In this document: positions 7,301 through 15,229 of the stretch, piece after piece
How positions within the stretch are numbered: position 1 is the first letter of the stretch
Layout: each line of letters opens with the position of its first letter
Assembly: GCF_039652555.1 (NCBI RefSeq)
Contig: NZ_JBDJAF010000005.1
Span: 73,336 to 137,335, forward strand
Reading direction: 5' to 3'
DNA: 64,000 nt
Origin: Parafrigoribacterium mesophilum
Lineage (GTDB): Bacteria > Actinomycetota > Actinomycetes > Actinomycetales > Microbacteriaceae
Made by a program: the position numbers and the translations under genes
The notes under the pieces: generated by a model
Told to the model about the DNA's origin: nothing
Databases searched by the model: none
The model's input: the letters and a program-made list of their open reading frames with translations, nothing else

Positions 7301-9448
7301 ATGGCGCTCCTACTTCATCTCTCGGACCTGCATCTCGTTTCCGGCCCTGGCGATGTCCTCGGCGACGACAAGGCAAAGATATTGCAGGCCGGACAGTTGC
7401 CATCTCGCCAGAAGCGGATGCGTGACAGCCTCGGGGAACTAGGCAATGCGCTCCGTGCCGGCGGCCGCGAGCTCGATTCGATCGTGATTACCGGCGACAT
7501 AACTAGCCACGGCTCAGAGGAGGGGTTCCGAATCCTGCCCGATATCCTCGCTGGCCTCGGAGACAGTCTTCCGCCGGCGGACCGCATCCTTGTAGTGCCG
7601 GGAAACCATGATGTCCTCAGAGGAGCTCCCGCTGGGTCCCCGGAGCGCTACGAGCTGTTCCTCAAAGTCCGCGCATCGGGATACCGCACTGCCTATCTCG
7701 AGGGCGTAGACATCGACGTGAACGGGGCACTGCGGCCCGGGGCCGGGATGCCGCCGATCATCTCCGCAGGTGACGGCAGCTTCGTTCTCGTCGGCCTCAA
7801 TTCTGCAAACAACTGCTGGGTGCCGGACAACCGCTACGCCGCCCTCGCAGGACAGGCGGACATCGTCCGGAAGACGAAGCCAGGCGCTGCTGTGAAGGAG
7901 TTGCTGAGTTTGATCGACGCCGGCGGATCCGCCGACGTGGCTCGTGTCGACCAAGCGCAGCTCACTGCCGCGACAAGGCTCTTGCGGGACACTGAGAGCA
8001 CCGGCAAAGGTGCCCCTTTGCGGATCGTGGCGCTGCATCATCAGATTGCGCCGGTGAGTTCGGCGGAAGAGGTCAAGGCATTCGAGTCGATAACCAACCT
8101 CGGTTCCTTCCGCCAATGGCTGGCTGGATCGTCCATTGGTGTCGTGCTCCATGGGCATAAGCACCAGAGCGCAGCGCTGGTCGAGAGCTTCACGCCGACG
8201 CAAGCCGACGACGAGCAACCCCACGTCTTGCTCGTGCTCAGCGCGCCGTCCATACAACAACCCGGCAACGGAGCGGACTTCGGACGCCTCCTCGACATAC
8301 CTCCCGTGTCCCTCGGCGTCGGCGGTATCCACATTACGGATGTTCCTGCCCACGATGCCGGCGTTGGATACGCGTTCGGCAAGATGCGCCGCCGTTATCT
8401 GGCACTTGACCGCTCGGCAGAGTCGGGACTGATCGCCGGGAAGACCGCTGCCGAGGTCTACCGGAGAGTGCTCGCACAGCGCGATCGTCTCAGGACCCTC
8501 CCGAGTCCCTTCGTGTGCCGAATTGAAGACGGACCTTCTGCTTTGGTCGTCCCCGACAGCTACCCAGATATCCCGGAACGCAGGGAGCCGCAGGAGTGGT
8601 TCGACACCACGGTCGAGTGGTGGCAGCGCCGTCCCCGTGGGCACGCTGCGAAGTTCAATCACGGCGAGCGGCTGTTCCACACGGACGCCGACGACAAGGA
8701 TCGACTCGACCGCATAGTCGAAGAGTTCAGGAATAAAACGAGAACCAGCCGAGCTATCGCACTCCTTGTCGACGGCCGTCGCGACCTCGACCACAGGGGA
8801 GAAGACTATCCCGCTTTCATCTCGGTTCAGTTTGTGATCGAGGCCGCGAGGTTGAACCTGGTTGCGTACTACAGGAAGCAAGAAATGCCGCACTGGTGGC
8901 CGATCAACGTCGGCGAACTCGCGGAGCTTCAAGGAAAGGTCGTACATCGCCTGAGCGCGGCGCAAATTGTTGTCGAGCCTGGCTCTATTACGACCGTAAC
9001 TGCGATGCCGGTGAACGGGGTGGGTATCCCCCGTGTGGCAGTGCCTTGGATCGACCGGATGGCCGATTCCGACGAACGCCTACTTCCGCTCGTGTTGCCG
9101 CTGCTGGCGACCAGCGCACCTGCGTCACGGGCAGGGACCGCGATGCTCTGGAAGTCGGTCATGTCGGACTGGGTACCGGGCGCCACCGAGCCTACAGATG
9201 GCGACCCGGTGCCGTTGCTGGGCCTGAAGCGCCTGGCGGTAGTTTTGGAGAGCGCTGCGGACATCGGCAAGGATCATCGGCCATCAATCAAGTCATTGAG
9301 CGATCTTCTGGTGAACCTGTCGGATGCGAACCAGGTGTATCTTCAGGACCGGAAGAAGCTGGGCGCCCGCAAGTCATGGATGAAGAAGGTGAGCCGCGCA
9401 TCTAGCGCAATCGATGCCACGGTCGCAGCCCTTCTTACAAACGACTAG
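7301..9448 (+). CDS. Metallophosphoesterase fused to a Cys-less TS-fold domain
   Basis: A 715-residue protein. The N-terminal calcineurin-like phosphoesterase (about 1-310) has all metal motifs: SDLH (D9, H11), TGDIT (D66), GNHD (102-104), LHHQ and HGHKH (284-288). The C-terminal part (about 470-620) aligns with the TS fold of the neighbours: YPAF, then exactly 20 residues to Arg525 and 11 to Asn536 (YYRKQ...PIN). The nucleophile is Ala505, so this domain cannot do TS chemistry and probably binds a nucleotide. It is transcribed divergently from the modification genes. ATG 7301 is preferred; GTG 7295 is the alternative. It may hydrolyse a phosphoester of a (modified) pyrimidine nucleotide or of a signal. 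Confidence 0.75.
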   Translation: MALLLHLSDLHLVSGPGDVLGDDKAKILQAGQLPSRQKRMRDSLGELGNALRAGGRELDSIVITGDITSHGSEEGFRILPDILAGLGDSLPPADRILVVPGNHDVLRGAPAGSPERYELFLKVRASGYRTAYLEGVDIDVNGALRPGAGMPPIISAGDGSFVLVGLNSANNCWVPDNRYAALAGQADIVRKTKPGAAVKELLSLIDAGGSADVARVDQAQLTAATRLLRDTESTGKGAPLRIVALHHQIAPVSSAEEVKAFESITNLGSFRQWLAGSSIGVVLHGHKHQSAALVESFTPTQADDEQPHVLLVLSAPSIQQPGNGADFGRLLDIPPVSLGVGGIHITDVPAHDAGVGYAFGKMRRRYLALDRSAESGLIAGKTAAEVYRRVLAQRDRLRTLPSPFVCRIEDGPSALVVPDSYPDIPERREPQEWFDTTVEWWQRRPRGHAAKFNHGERLFHTDADDKDRLDRIVEEFRNKTRTSRAIALLVDGRRDLDHRGEDYPAFISVQFVIEAARLNLVAYYRKQEMPHWWPINVGELAELQGKVVHRLSAAQIVVEPGSITTVTAMPVNGVGIPRVAVPWIDRMADSDERLLPLVLPLLATSAPASRAGTAMLWKSVMSDWVPGATEPTDGDPVPLLGLKRLAVVLESAADIGKDHRPSIKSLSDLLVNLSDANQVYLQDRKKLGARKSWMKKVSRASSAIDATVAALLTND

Positions 9449-9868
9449 GCGGGAATCTTGGCGGACTCTCCCGTGCCACAACAGCCCCTTCCCACCGCGT
9501 TGCCCCACTCGCTATCGCCAGCATTATGAAACTTCGCTGGTCGTGCCAGCCACGCCCTCGACTAATGTTGACGAGTCGCACCGTGTTCCTGCTCGAAAGC
9601 ACAATCGCGAGCTTCGCCACAACGGGCAGTCCCGAGGACGTCGTCGTCGCAGCCGGCCGCTCGAAGCGCACCCTGTGTTCCCTCCAGAGCTCAGCGAATC
9701 CGCGGCCGCATTTCCCGAATCGCGAGGGCACCAACATCGGGCACGTCTCGATCGCTGTCCGTACCTCGACAGCAGCATCGGGGCAGGAGCAATCCGACTG
9801 ACGCACTTCGACCGACGCCTAGTCACGTCTACGCTCGCGTGAGGCGCGTACGAATGTGCAGCGCTCAG
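9449..9868. other. Gene-free stretch between convergent genes
   Basis: A 420-bp region between the phosphoesterase-TS gene and the GmrSD remnant. Short ORFs exist on both strands, but their translations are Arg/Ser-rich and lack domain features or ribosome sites. I see no hairpin with a T-tract and no tRNA. It is probably decayed DNA at an island junction. Confidence 0.45.
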
Positions 9869-11008
9869 TCAGGAGTTCAGGACGTCCGCGGATGGCCAGA
9901 TTTCGATCGCGACCCGTGCAAGGTTAGCTGCTCGATCGTCGATGTGGCGTTCGTCCCACGCCTCGGCATTCGCGATTGGGAAGTTGATCACGAGGGTGTT
10001 TTGCTTGGCGAACTCGGCACTCTTCGACAACCACGATGCGTTCGACAGGTGGCCGTTGAACGATCCAGTGACGAGAGTCAGATTGCCGAGATGGTTGACT
10101 GCGTGGCTGCGCTCATCGCTGGCGGTAAGCCAGACAGAGTCGTTTTCGTCGTTCGCGACGAGCCGCCCGTCGACTTGGAGAGGCCAGTTTTGCTCCCAAG
10201 CTTGCGGCATCACATGCTCGATCTGGAGGTTGGAGTAGTCGATACTCGCTGCCGGTTGATGAGGGTCTTTGGTGCGGAGGTGAGCGTCGATCGCTGACAA
10301 CAGCATGGCGATTCGTGGCTGGCCGAGAACGCCGTAGTAGCGGTTGCGAATGAATCCGTCCGTGACTTCCCTGTTAGTGGGCCACGCAAGTGCGCCTCGC
10401 TGAAGAGAATCAACCACGGCGTCCGCGACATCCGCGCCCGCGTTGAGAGCAGACTTGGCTGCACTGAGCACGCGTGTCAAGTGCGTGCCGTACCCGCGGG
10501 TCTGCAGCCCGAGAACGGCTCGTCGAACCGCCCATGACTCGACCGCACGCACAGCGCGAACATGATCAGAAGTATTCAGCGAAGTTGCGGGGAGCGTGCG
10601 CAGCCAAGCCAGCAACGGGACAGCGGTCGCTAGTTCGAGCCTTTGAATCCTCTCGTATGCGGTCTTGAGATGGACTTCTGGGACACCGACATGGGAGTAG
10701 ATCGCTTCGTAAGCGGCGGAGTACGCCGCCAGCTTCTTGAGTACTTCTTCCGTGCTTGGTCCATCGTTGAGGTACGCGCGGGCTTCTGCGTATAGGTGGC
10801 CCACGCTCGCTTCTTTTCCCGTCTCAGCGGTGAGCCACACAGAAAGGAGAACGTCACGGCGACCGCGTACCGCGTGGCCCCTGCCGACTTCTTCTTTCCA
10901 CCAAGCATCGTCGAAGTGCGCCCAATACTTGTCGTAGAGAGTCTCAACGTCGTCGGCCGCTAGCTCCCCTCTAAGGAAGAGGAGATTCTTCGGCCTCGGC
11001 GCTGCCAT
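9869..11008 (-). pseudogene. GmrSD-type (DUF1524) restriction protein, N-terminus missing
   Basis: 379 residues matching the C-terminal half of DUF262-DUF1524 (GmrSD-type) type IV restriction enzymes. The HNH-like DUF1524 motif IEHVMPQAW (about residue 270) and HLGNLTLVTGSFNGHLSNASW are intact. The DUF262 ParB-like NTPase/nuclease half that normally precedes NLLFLRGE is absent, and only 136 bp separate the start from the next, divergent gene. Full enzymes cleave glucosylated or hydroxymethylated phage DNA. ATG 11008 is the first Met before conserved sequence; there is no clear ribosome site. Likely a 5' deletion remnant, though an independently expressed C-terminal domain cannot be excluded. 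Confidence 0.65.
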
Positions 11009-11144
11009 AGGCGTCATCCGGTGACCAGCACGTAGGTTACAGCGCGGCGGCATACAGCGCGGCGACATACAGCACCCGCGATGGTGTCGTAGGTCGGCGT
11101 TACGCTCACCCTGATTTCATCCAGATAGCGGCTCGCTAAGGAGA

Positions 11145-11543
11145 GTGCATGAAAATCAGTTGGGTTGCTTCACGAACGCGTTTCGTCCCGTGATCGAGGC
11201 AGCGGCCGATCCGACATTACTGGCAGGATCGACGCAGAGCTTGGCTACCCTGATTGCAGCAGCTATCGCGGCCGTCGCTGCTATCACTGCTGCCATCATC
11301 AGTGGTGTCAATGCGAGTAAGTCCCGGCAGTGGGTTGGTCGCGACCAGTGGTGGACGCGCTTCTCGTGGGCGATTGAAAAGGCGATCAGCCTCAACCCAC
11401 GCGAATCGGAACTGGGGCTTTCGGTTTTGATCGCGCTCATTGATGTCCCCTGGGCGAAGGACGAAGATAATGAGATGGCACTGGCAGTCGCGGACTTAAT
11501 CAAGACCCACAGTGCTCCGGCAAGAAGGCGGTGGCAACGATGA
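11145..11543 (+). CDS. Small single-pass membrane protein
   Basis: 132 residues with one strong hydrophobic segment (about 28-53, LATLIAAAIAAVAAITAAII). It is followed by a cytoplasmic-looking WVGRDQWWTRFSWAIEKA stretch and an acidic, helical C-terminus. Family not recognised. The GTG start lies only 1-2 nt after AAGGAG, unusually close; a downstream start is possible. The stop overlaps the start of the next gene (ATGA), so the two form a translationally coupled pair that I have seen in other actinobacteria only as hypothetical proteins. Confidence 0.6.
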   Translation: MHENQLGCFTNAFRPVIEAAADPTLLAGSTQSLATLIAAAIAAVAAITAAIISGVNASKSRQWVGRDQWWTRFSWAIEKAISLNPRESELGLSVLIALIDVPWAKDEDNEMALAVADLIKTHSAPARRRWQR

Positions 11544-11740
11544 GCGGTTACAGCGAACGCTCTCAGGAGCTCGCTGAGCAGTTGCGTGTGAAGGCGACGC
11601 GGAACCTCGAACGATCGGGCAAGTTTGTGACTCGGTCAGCAGAGACCGGCAAGTTCGCTACAAAAGGCCGTGCCAAGCGGAATCCGTCCACGACGGTTTC
11701 TGAGCACGGCAGTGGCGGTAGCCGGCCCGGCAAGGGCTAG
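11540..11740 (+). CDS. Small basic protein of a two-gene unit
   Basis: A 66-residue basic protein, start at ATG 11540 within the ATGA overlap. The middle has an internal near-repeat of SGKFVTRSAETGKFATKGR, then RNPSTTVSEHG and a Gly-rich tail. Proteins with an S-x-T-G-[KR]-[FY]-V-T-K ... R-[NH]-P-x-T-T-V-x-E pattern are common, uncharacterised actinobacterial small proteins. The upstream partner is the membrane protein at 11145. Function unknown. Confidence 0.6.
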   Translation: MSGYSERSQELAEQLRVKATRNLERSGKFVTRSAETGKFATKGRAKRNPSTTVSEHGSGGSRPGKG

Positions 11741-11804
11741 AGGCAGAGGTCGGGGCAGGATGCCAATATCAAGCCAGTCGACCAACTGGTCTTCCGTGCA
11801 CGGG

Positions 11805-13055
11805 TCATACGGTGGCGAGGAGTCGCACCAGACCCGGCTCGTCCACGATCGGGATGCCGTAGTCCCGCGCCTTGCGCGCCTTGCCGGAGAGCGAGTCGGG
11901 ATCGGCCGCGGCAACCAGCTTGACCTTCTTCGTCACAGCTTGCCATGGCACGAAACCGCGGCCGGAGAGTTCCGCCATCCAGTCCTCGCGGGTTCGCGCC
12001 ATCTCGCCGGTGAGCACGATAAGGTCGCCGCGCGCCAGCGTGAACAGCTCCGCTGGGAGCCCGGTCGTCGGCGGAGGCACTGATCGGCGCGGTGCCTCGA
12101 GGGCAGCGGTGATCGTGGCGGACGAGAGGTCGAGCAGGTCCGCGACGGCCACGAGATCCACCATCTCGGCATCGGTCAGTTCGCCGTCGGCCCAGGCGAT
12201 GCGGGTGAGTTCGTCGAAGTACTCGAGATGCAGGGCCTCGCATGTGTCCCGGCTGATGTCGAGCTCGTTCGCGAGCTGCACCAGTCCGCGCGCCTCGTGC
12301 GCCGACAGGTTGCGGTCGAGCAGGCATCGATCGAGGAGCGCCAGGTAGTCACTGTGCTCGGCCGGCCCCGAATGCTCGGGGAGCTTGATGCTGATGCGAC
12401 GCAGGAAGTCATTCGCGGTGATGTCCACAGTCGCTGCGGCGGGTCGCGGGCACCAGAGTTGCTCAATCGCGGCCGGGTCGAACCGGCCGGGCGGCCACGA
12501 CGTATCCGCCGCCGCGGTCAGCGACTCATTCCAGCCCTTCCACATCGGCGTGCTGAGGATGTATGCCTCCAGGAGCCGAGCCGTCGCGAACGCGTCCACT
12601 GAGGCACGGTGGGCGTCGGTGAGGTCGATGTCGTAGGCGGCGCAGCAGTCGGCGAGCGAGCGTCCAGCGCCGGGTAGGAACTGCCGAGCGAGTTGCATGG
12701 TGCACAGCGACGGGAACGTGGTGCCCGGCCAGCAGTGCGCGTGGTCGAATTCGGTCATCAGGAACCGCAGGTCGAAGCTCGCGTTGTGCGCCACCACGAC
12801 GCGGCCCCGGAGCAACTCGACCAGTTGGTCGGCGATCTGGTCGAAGGTCGGCGCTTCCAGCACGTCTGCCGCGCGGATTTGGTGGATGCTTTGCGGGCCG
12901 AGATCCCGCCCCGGATTGACCAGGGTTTCCCAGCGTCCGGTGATGGTGCCGTGCGGGTCGGCGTGCACGACGGCGACCTCGACCACCCGATCGTGCCCGC
13001 CGGGAAAGAGCCCGGTCGTCTCGAAATCAATGACGGCAAAGCCGGGTCCGGGCAT
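11805..13055 (-). CDS. DEDDh 3'-5' exonuclease with C-terminal BRCT-like domain
   Basis: A 416-residue protein. The N-terminal DnaQ-like exonuclease has the ExoI DFETTG motif (residue 10 region), the ExoII region VVAHNASFDLRFL, and ExoIII H-D as DAHRASVDAFATARLL. The middle (about 260-340) looks like a TerB-like helical segment (AWADGELTDAEMVDLVAVADLL). The end (about 345-416, GDLIVLTGEM...SGKARKARDYGIPIVDEPGLVRLL) is a ligase-type BRCT domain. ATG 13055 follows TAGGAG and begins right at the exonuclease fold. Expected to trim DNA 3' ends in repair or replication proofreading. Confidence 0.85.
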   Translation of the reverse strand: MPGPGFAVIDFETTGLFPGGHDRVVEVAVVHADPHGTITGRWETLVNPGRDLGPQSIHQIRAADVLEAPTFDQIADQLVELLRGRVVVAHNASFDLRFLMTEFDHAHCWPGTTFPSLCTMQLARQFLPGAGRSLADCCAAYDIDLTDAHRASVDAFATARLLEAYILSTPMWKGWNESLTAAADTSWPPGRFDPAAIEQLWCPRPAAATVDITANDFLRRISIKLPEHSGPAEHSDYLALLDRCLLDRNLSAHEARGLVQLANELDISRDTCEALHLEYFDELTRIAWADGELTDAEMVDLVAVADLLDLSSATITAALEAPRRSVPPPTTGLPAELFTLARGDLIVLTGEMARTREDWMAELSGRGFVPWQAVTKKVKLVAAADPDSLSGKARKARDYGIPIVDEPGLVRLLATV

Positions 13056-13193
13056 CGTTGCGCTCCTAATAGGATGTACGGCGAGGCTATCGCGCCGAGA
13101 CCTCGGTGCCGTATCCCGAGAATGGGGCACAACCTCGCGCCCGCCCGACTCGCTTTATTGAGTGCGTTTGCGAATGGATTGCAGAGACGAGCG

Positions 13194-13859
13194 ATGGACG
13201 TGTCTAAGGTGTGGGTGACGTTTCGCGCGCGGTTGGCTTCGACGTCCCGGACCGATAGGTGGGGCTTTCTCGTAGCGGCAATTGTGGTTGCGTCGGTCGT
13301 TGTCGCAGAATCGTTCCTTCTCAGCGGCAAGACGGCTCTTGGGCTGTGGATCCTATTGCCGGTCGCGGGACCATACGTGATCGTCATCGCATTGTCGGTT
13401 GTGGCGGTGACACTCGAAGCGGAGCATCGCCCGTTGGTCCCGACGGGCTCGATCTTCGCAGTGCGATTTCATGCCCTCATCCGCTGGGTGAATGGTGCCT
13501 TCTTATTGGTCCTTGGTGCCGTTGTCGGAGGACTTCTTGGCTCTGATCTCGGCTTGGACCACATCGCACGTGGGAACCTGCGTTCCATCGCGGCCCTCAG
13601 TGTCATCGTCGTCGGTGCCGCGATGGTACTTGGAACACTCTTGATCTTGTGTCTGACGTCTATTGATATGGCACGTCTCGGGGCTGTGGGACGAAGGGAA
13701 GCAATACAGAAGCTCCTTCGTCGCAACCCAAAAGCATCGGAAATTCTCGCCGAATTTGCGGCAGACGCAGCTACTCCATTACAGAGTCTTGTAGCGGGGC
13801 TGTGTGCTGTGTTTGCCATCGTCTTCGCGTCGCAATGGCTGTTAGGTTTACTCAGCTAG
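13194..13859 (+). CDS. Multi-pass membrane protein, unknown
   Basis: 221 residues with about five hydrophobic segments: near 21-45, 53-75, 95-120, 133-157 and 200-220. A basic cytoplasmic loop (GRREAIQKLLRRNPKASEIL) precedes the last one. No family recognised. The open frame extends upstream, but the long extension runs antisense through the exonuclease gene; ATG 13194 is the sensible start although its ribosome site is weak. No obvious operon partner. Confidence 0.6.
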   Translation: MDVSKVWVTFRARLASTSRTDRWGFLVAAIVVASVVVAESFLLSGKTALGLWILLPVAGPYVIVIALSVVAVTLEAEHRPLVPTGSIFAVRFHALIRWVNGAFLLVLGAVVGGLLGSDLGLDHIARGNLRSIAALSVIVVGAAMVLGTLLILCLTSIDMARLGAVGRREAIQKLLRRNPKASEILAEFAADAATPLQSLVAGLCAVFAIVFASQWLLGLLS

Positions 13860-13975
13860 AGATTGGCAGGACGCTTCTTTGACGGTCTCTATGACTCCGA
13901 TGTCGGTGGTTCCGAGTAGCGTCATGCCGAGCGCTTACCCCGCTCATGAAACCCGAAAGATTGGAAAACGACACA

Positions 13976-14260
13976 ATGAACTACGTCCGTCAAATACACC
14001 TTGATGGCAATGGCATAACAAACGAGCACATCTCCAAGATCCGAGTCTCGTCGACACCGAATGGTGTTCTCAACGAGGAGTCGCGTGAGACGGCCGTCCA
14101 CAATATCGACGCATACGGCATGAGCTACCGTTCCCACAATGACAGAACAGGATCGGAAGCCAGTGTCGATACGCGCACAAGCGTGCGCGGCACGAAGTAC
14201 ATTGCCACCGTTGCGGACAAGACGGAAACAAACAACCTGCTTCAGTTGACGAGGTACTGA
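13976..14260 (+). CDS. DUF3892-like small protein
   Basis: 94 residues resembling DUF3892: IHLDGNGITNEHISKIRVSS, an AVHNIDAYGMSYRS segment, then GTKYIATVADKTETNNLLQLTRY. The closing T-x-x-D-x-x-x-x-NNLL-x-L pattern is the family hallmark. Role unknown. ATG 13976 is preferred, with GGAAAA about 10 nt upstream; an ATG 30 nt earlier is in frame. A strong hairpin follows directly (14270-14301). Its AT content is higher than the core genes, in keeping with accessory DNA. Confidence 0.7.
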   Translation: MNYVRQIHLDGNGITNEHISKIRVSSTPNGVLNEESRETAVHNIDAYGMSYRSHNDRTGSEASVDTRTSVRGTKYIATVADKTETNNLLQLTRY

Positions 14261-14269
14261 TCTCCATCC

Positions 14270-14301
14270 GTGGTGCGGCTGATTTTCAGGAGCCGCACCA
14301 C
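14270..14301 (+). terminator. Hairpin after the DUF3892 gene
   Basis: Perfect 11-bp stem (GTGGTGCGGCT with AGCCGCACCAC) and a 10-nt loop, 9 nt after the stop codon. There is no T-tract, so termination may be inefficient or L-shaped, as is common in actinobacteria. Confidence 0.6.
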
Positions 14302-14456
14302 GACTCAGCGCGAGGTCTCTGAAAACTGTTTCGTGGCGTGGCCAGGCTTCTCCGGCTCCCGACTTCCAACCCTCTGAAGGTGGAGCCGAATAGTTCGCTT
14401 CGATGTTTTGGGATAGGCCTCCATCGACAGTTGCTAGCTAGTGGGAGGCTCTACCT

Positions 14457-15098
14457 ATGGTCGGGACAGGTGCAAGAGCTGGTGTGCTTCGAGACCTGAT
14501 GACGAATCTTGGCTATCGCGAGGAGGTGGTGAAACCCGCCCCAATTCGCGTATCCGACTTGCGCGACGGTACTGCCCAGTGGATGGGTGATACGTATCGG
14601 CGTCTCGGCGGCAGGCTCGACACGCCTCCGTTAAGGCCAGGTTCTTGGGATTTGGCATTCGAGGGAGAGTTGCTCGTTGAGTTGGATGAGGAGTTGCACT
14701 TCAACCGTTATCGCCACCTCACACTTGAGCCTGAATGGGCTGCGAACTTACCGTGGAGATCGAAGTATTCGGCCTACTCCGTGGACCGGGAAGTCGATTG
14801 TCTGTCAGCGGGAAAATGGGGCCAGCGCTGGACGACATCGTCATCGGAATCTTTGTTCGGCACGGCCGACACTCCCGGCACCTTCCTCACGAGTGGCGCC
14901 CCGCGCTGGAAGCAGAGAGCTTTGTATGACGCAATGAAGGACGCCTTAGCTGCTGTCGGTGTAGTAAGGCTAGCGAGGCTGTCTATTTACGACGCGGTGA
15001 ATGGGGTGCTCTTGGGTGCGGCATTAAATCTCAAGGCCCGGGTTGACCTTGAGGGACTCCACCACCTCATCATTGACAGAGTCGCACCTGGTTTATAG
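14457..15098 (+). CDS. Hypothetical protein, unknown fold
   Basis: A 213-residue soluble protein without a family I can name. It has a conserved-looking core, WDLAFEGELLVELDEELHFNRY (about residues 64-85), whose acidic/hydrophobic alternation is reminiscent of PD-(D/E)XK nuclease strands, but this is weak. ATG 14457 follows GGGAGG. It stands alone between the hairpin at 14270 and the molybdopterin oxidoreductase, at the end of the accessory stretch. Confidence 0.6.
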   Translation: MVGTGARAGVLRDLMTNLGYREEVVKPAPIRVSDLRDGTAQWMGDTYRRLGGRLDTPPLRPGSWDLAFEGELLVELDEELHFNRYRHLTLEPEWAANLPWRSKYSAYSVDREVDCLSAGKWGQRWTTSSSESLFGTADTPGTFLTSGAPRWKQRALYDAMKDALAAVGVVRLARLSIYDAVNGVLLGAALNLKARVDLEGLHHLIIDRVAPGL

Positions 15099-15229
15099 AA
15101 CGTCGTCAATTGCCCCTTCCGAGTCGAGTTGTGGGGTCAGCAGAAGGCAAAGCACCTTGTCCGCGCCGGCCACCCGGCGCAAGCTGAGCGAGGTACGCGC
15201 GTGGAGCACAAGGCGAAAGCAGGCGCATC

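Noticed and set aside
7514..8965. 483-codon ORF opposite the phosphoesterase-TS gene
   Set aside because: The plus-strand protein has complete phosphoesterase motifs and TS-like spacing; the antisense product is low complexity.
9435..9806. Short ORFs on both strands in the gap 9449-9868
   Set aside because: No ribosome site, no domain, biased composition.
13860..13975. tRNA-like GGTTCCGAGT near 13910
   Set aside because: No cloverleaf stems could be drawn around it.
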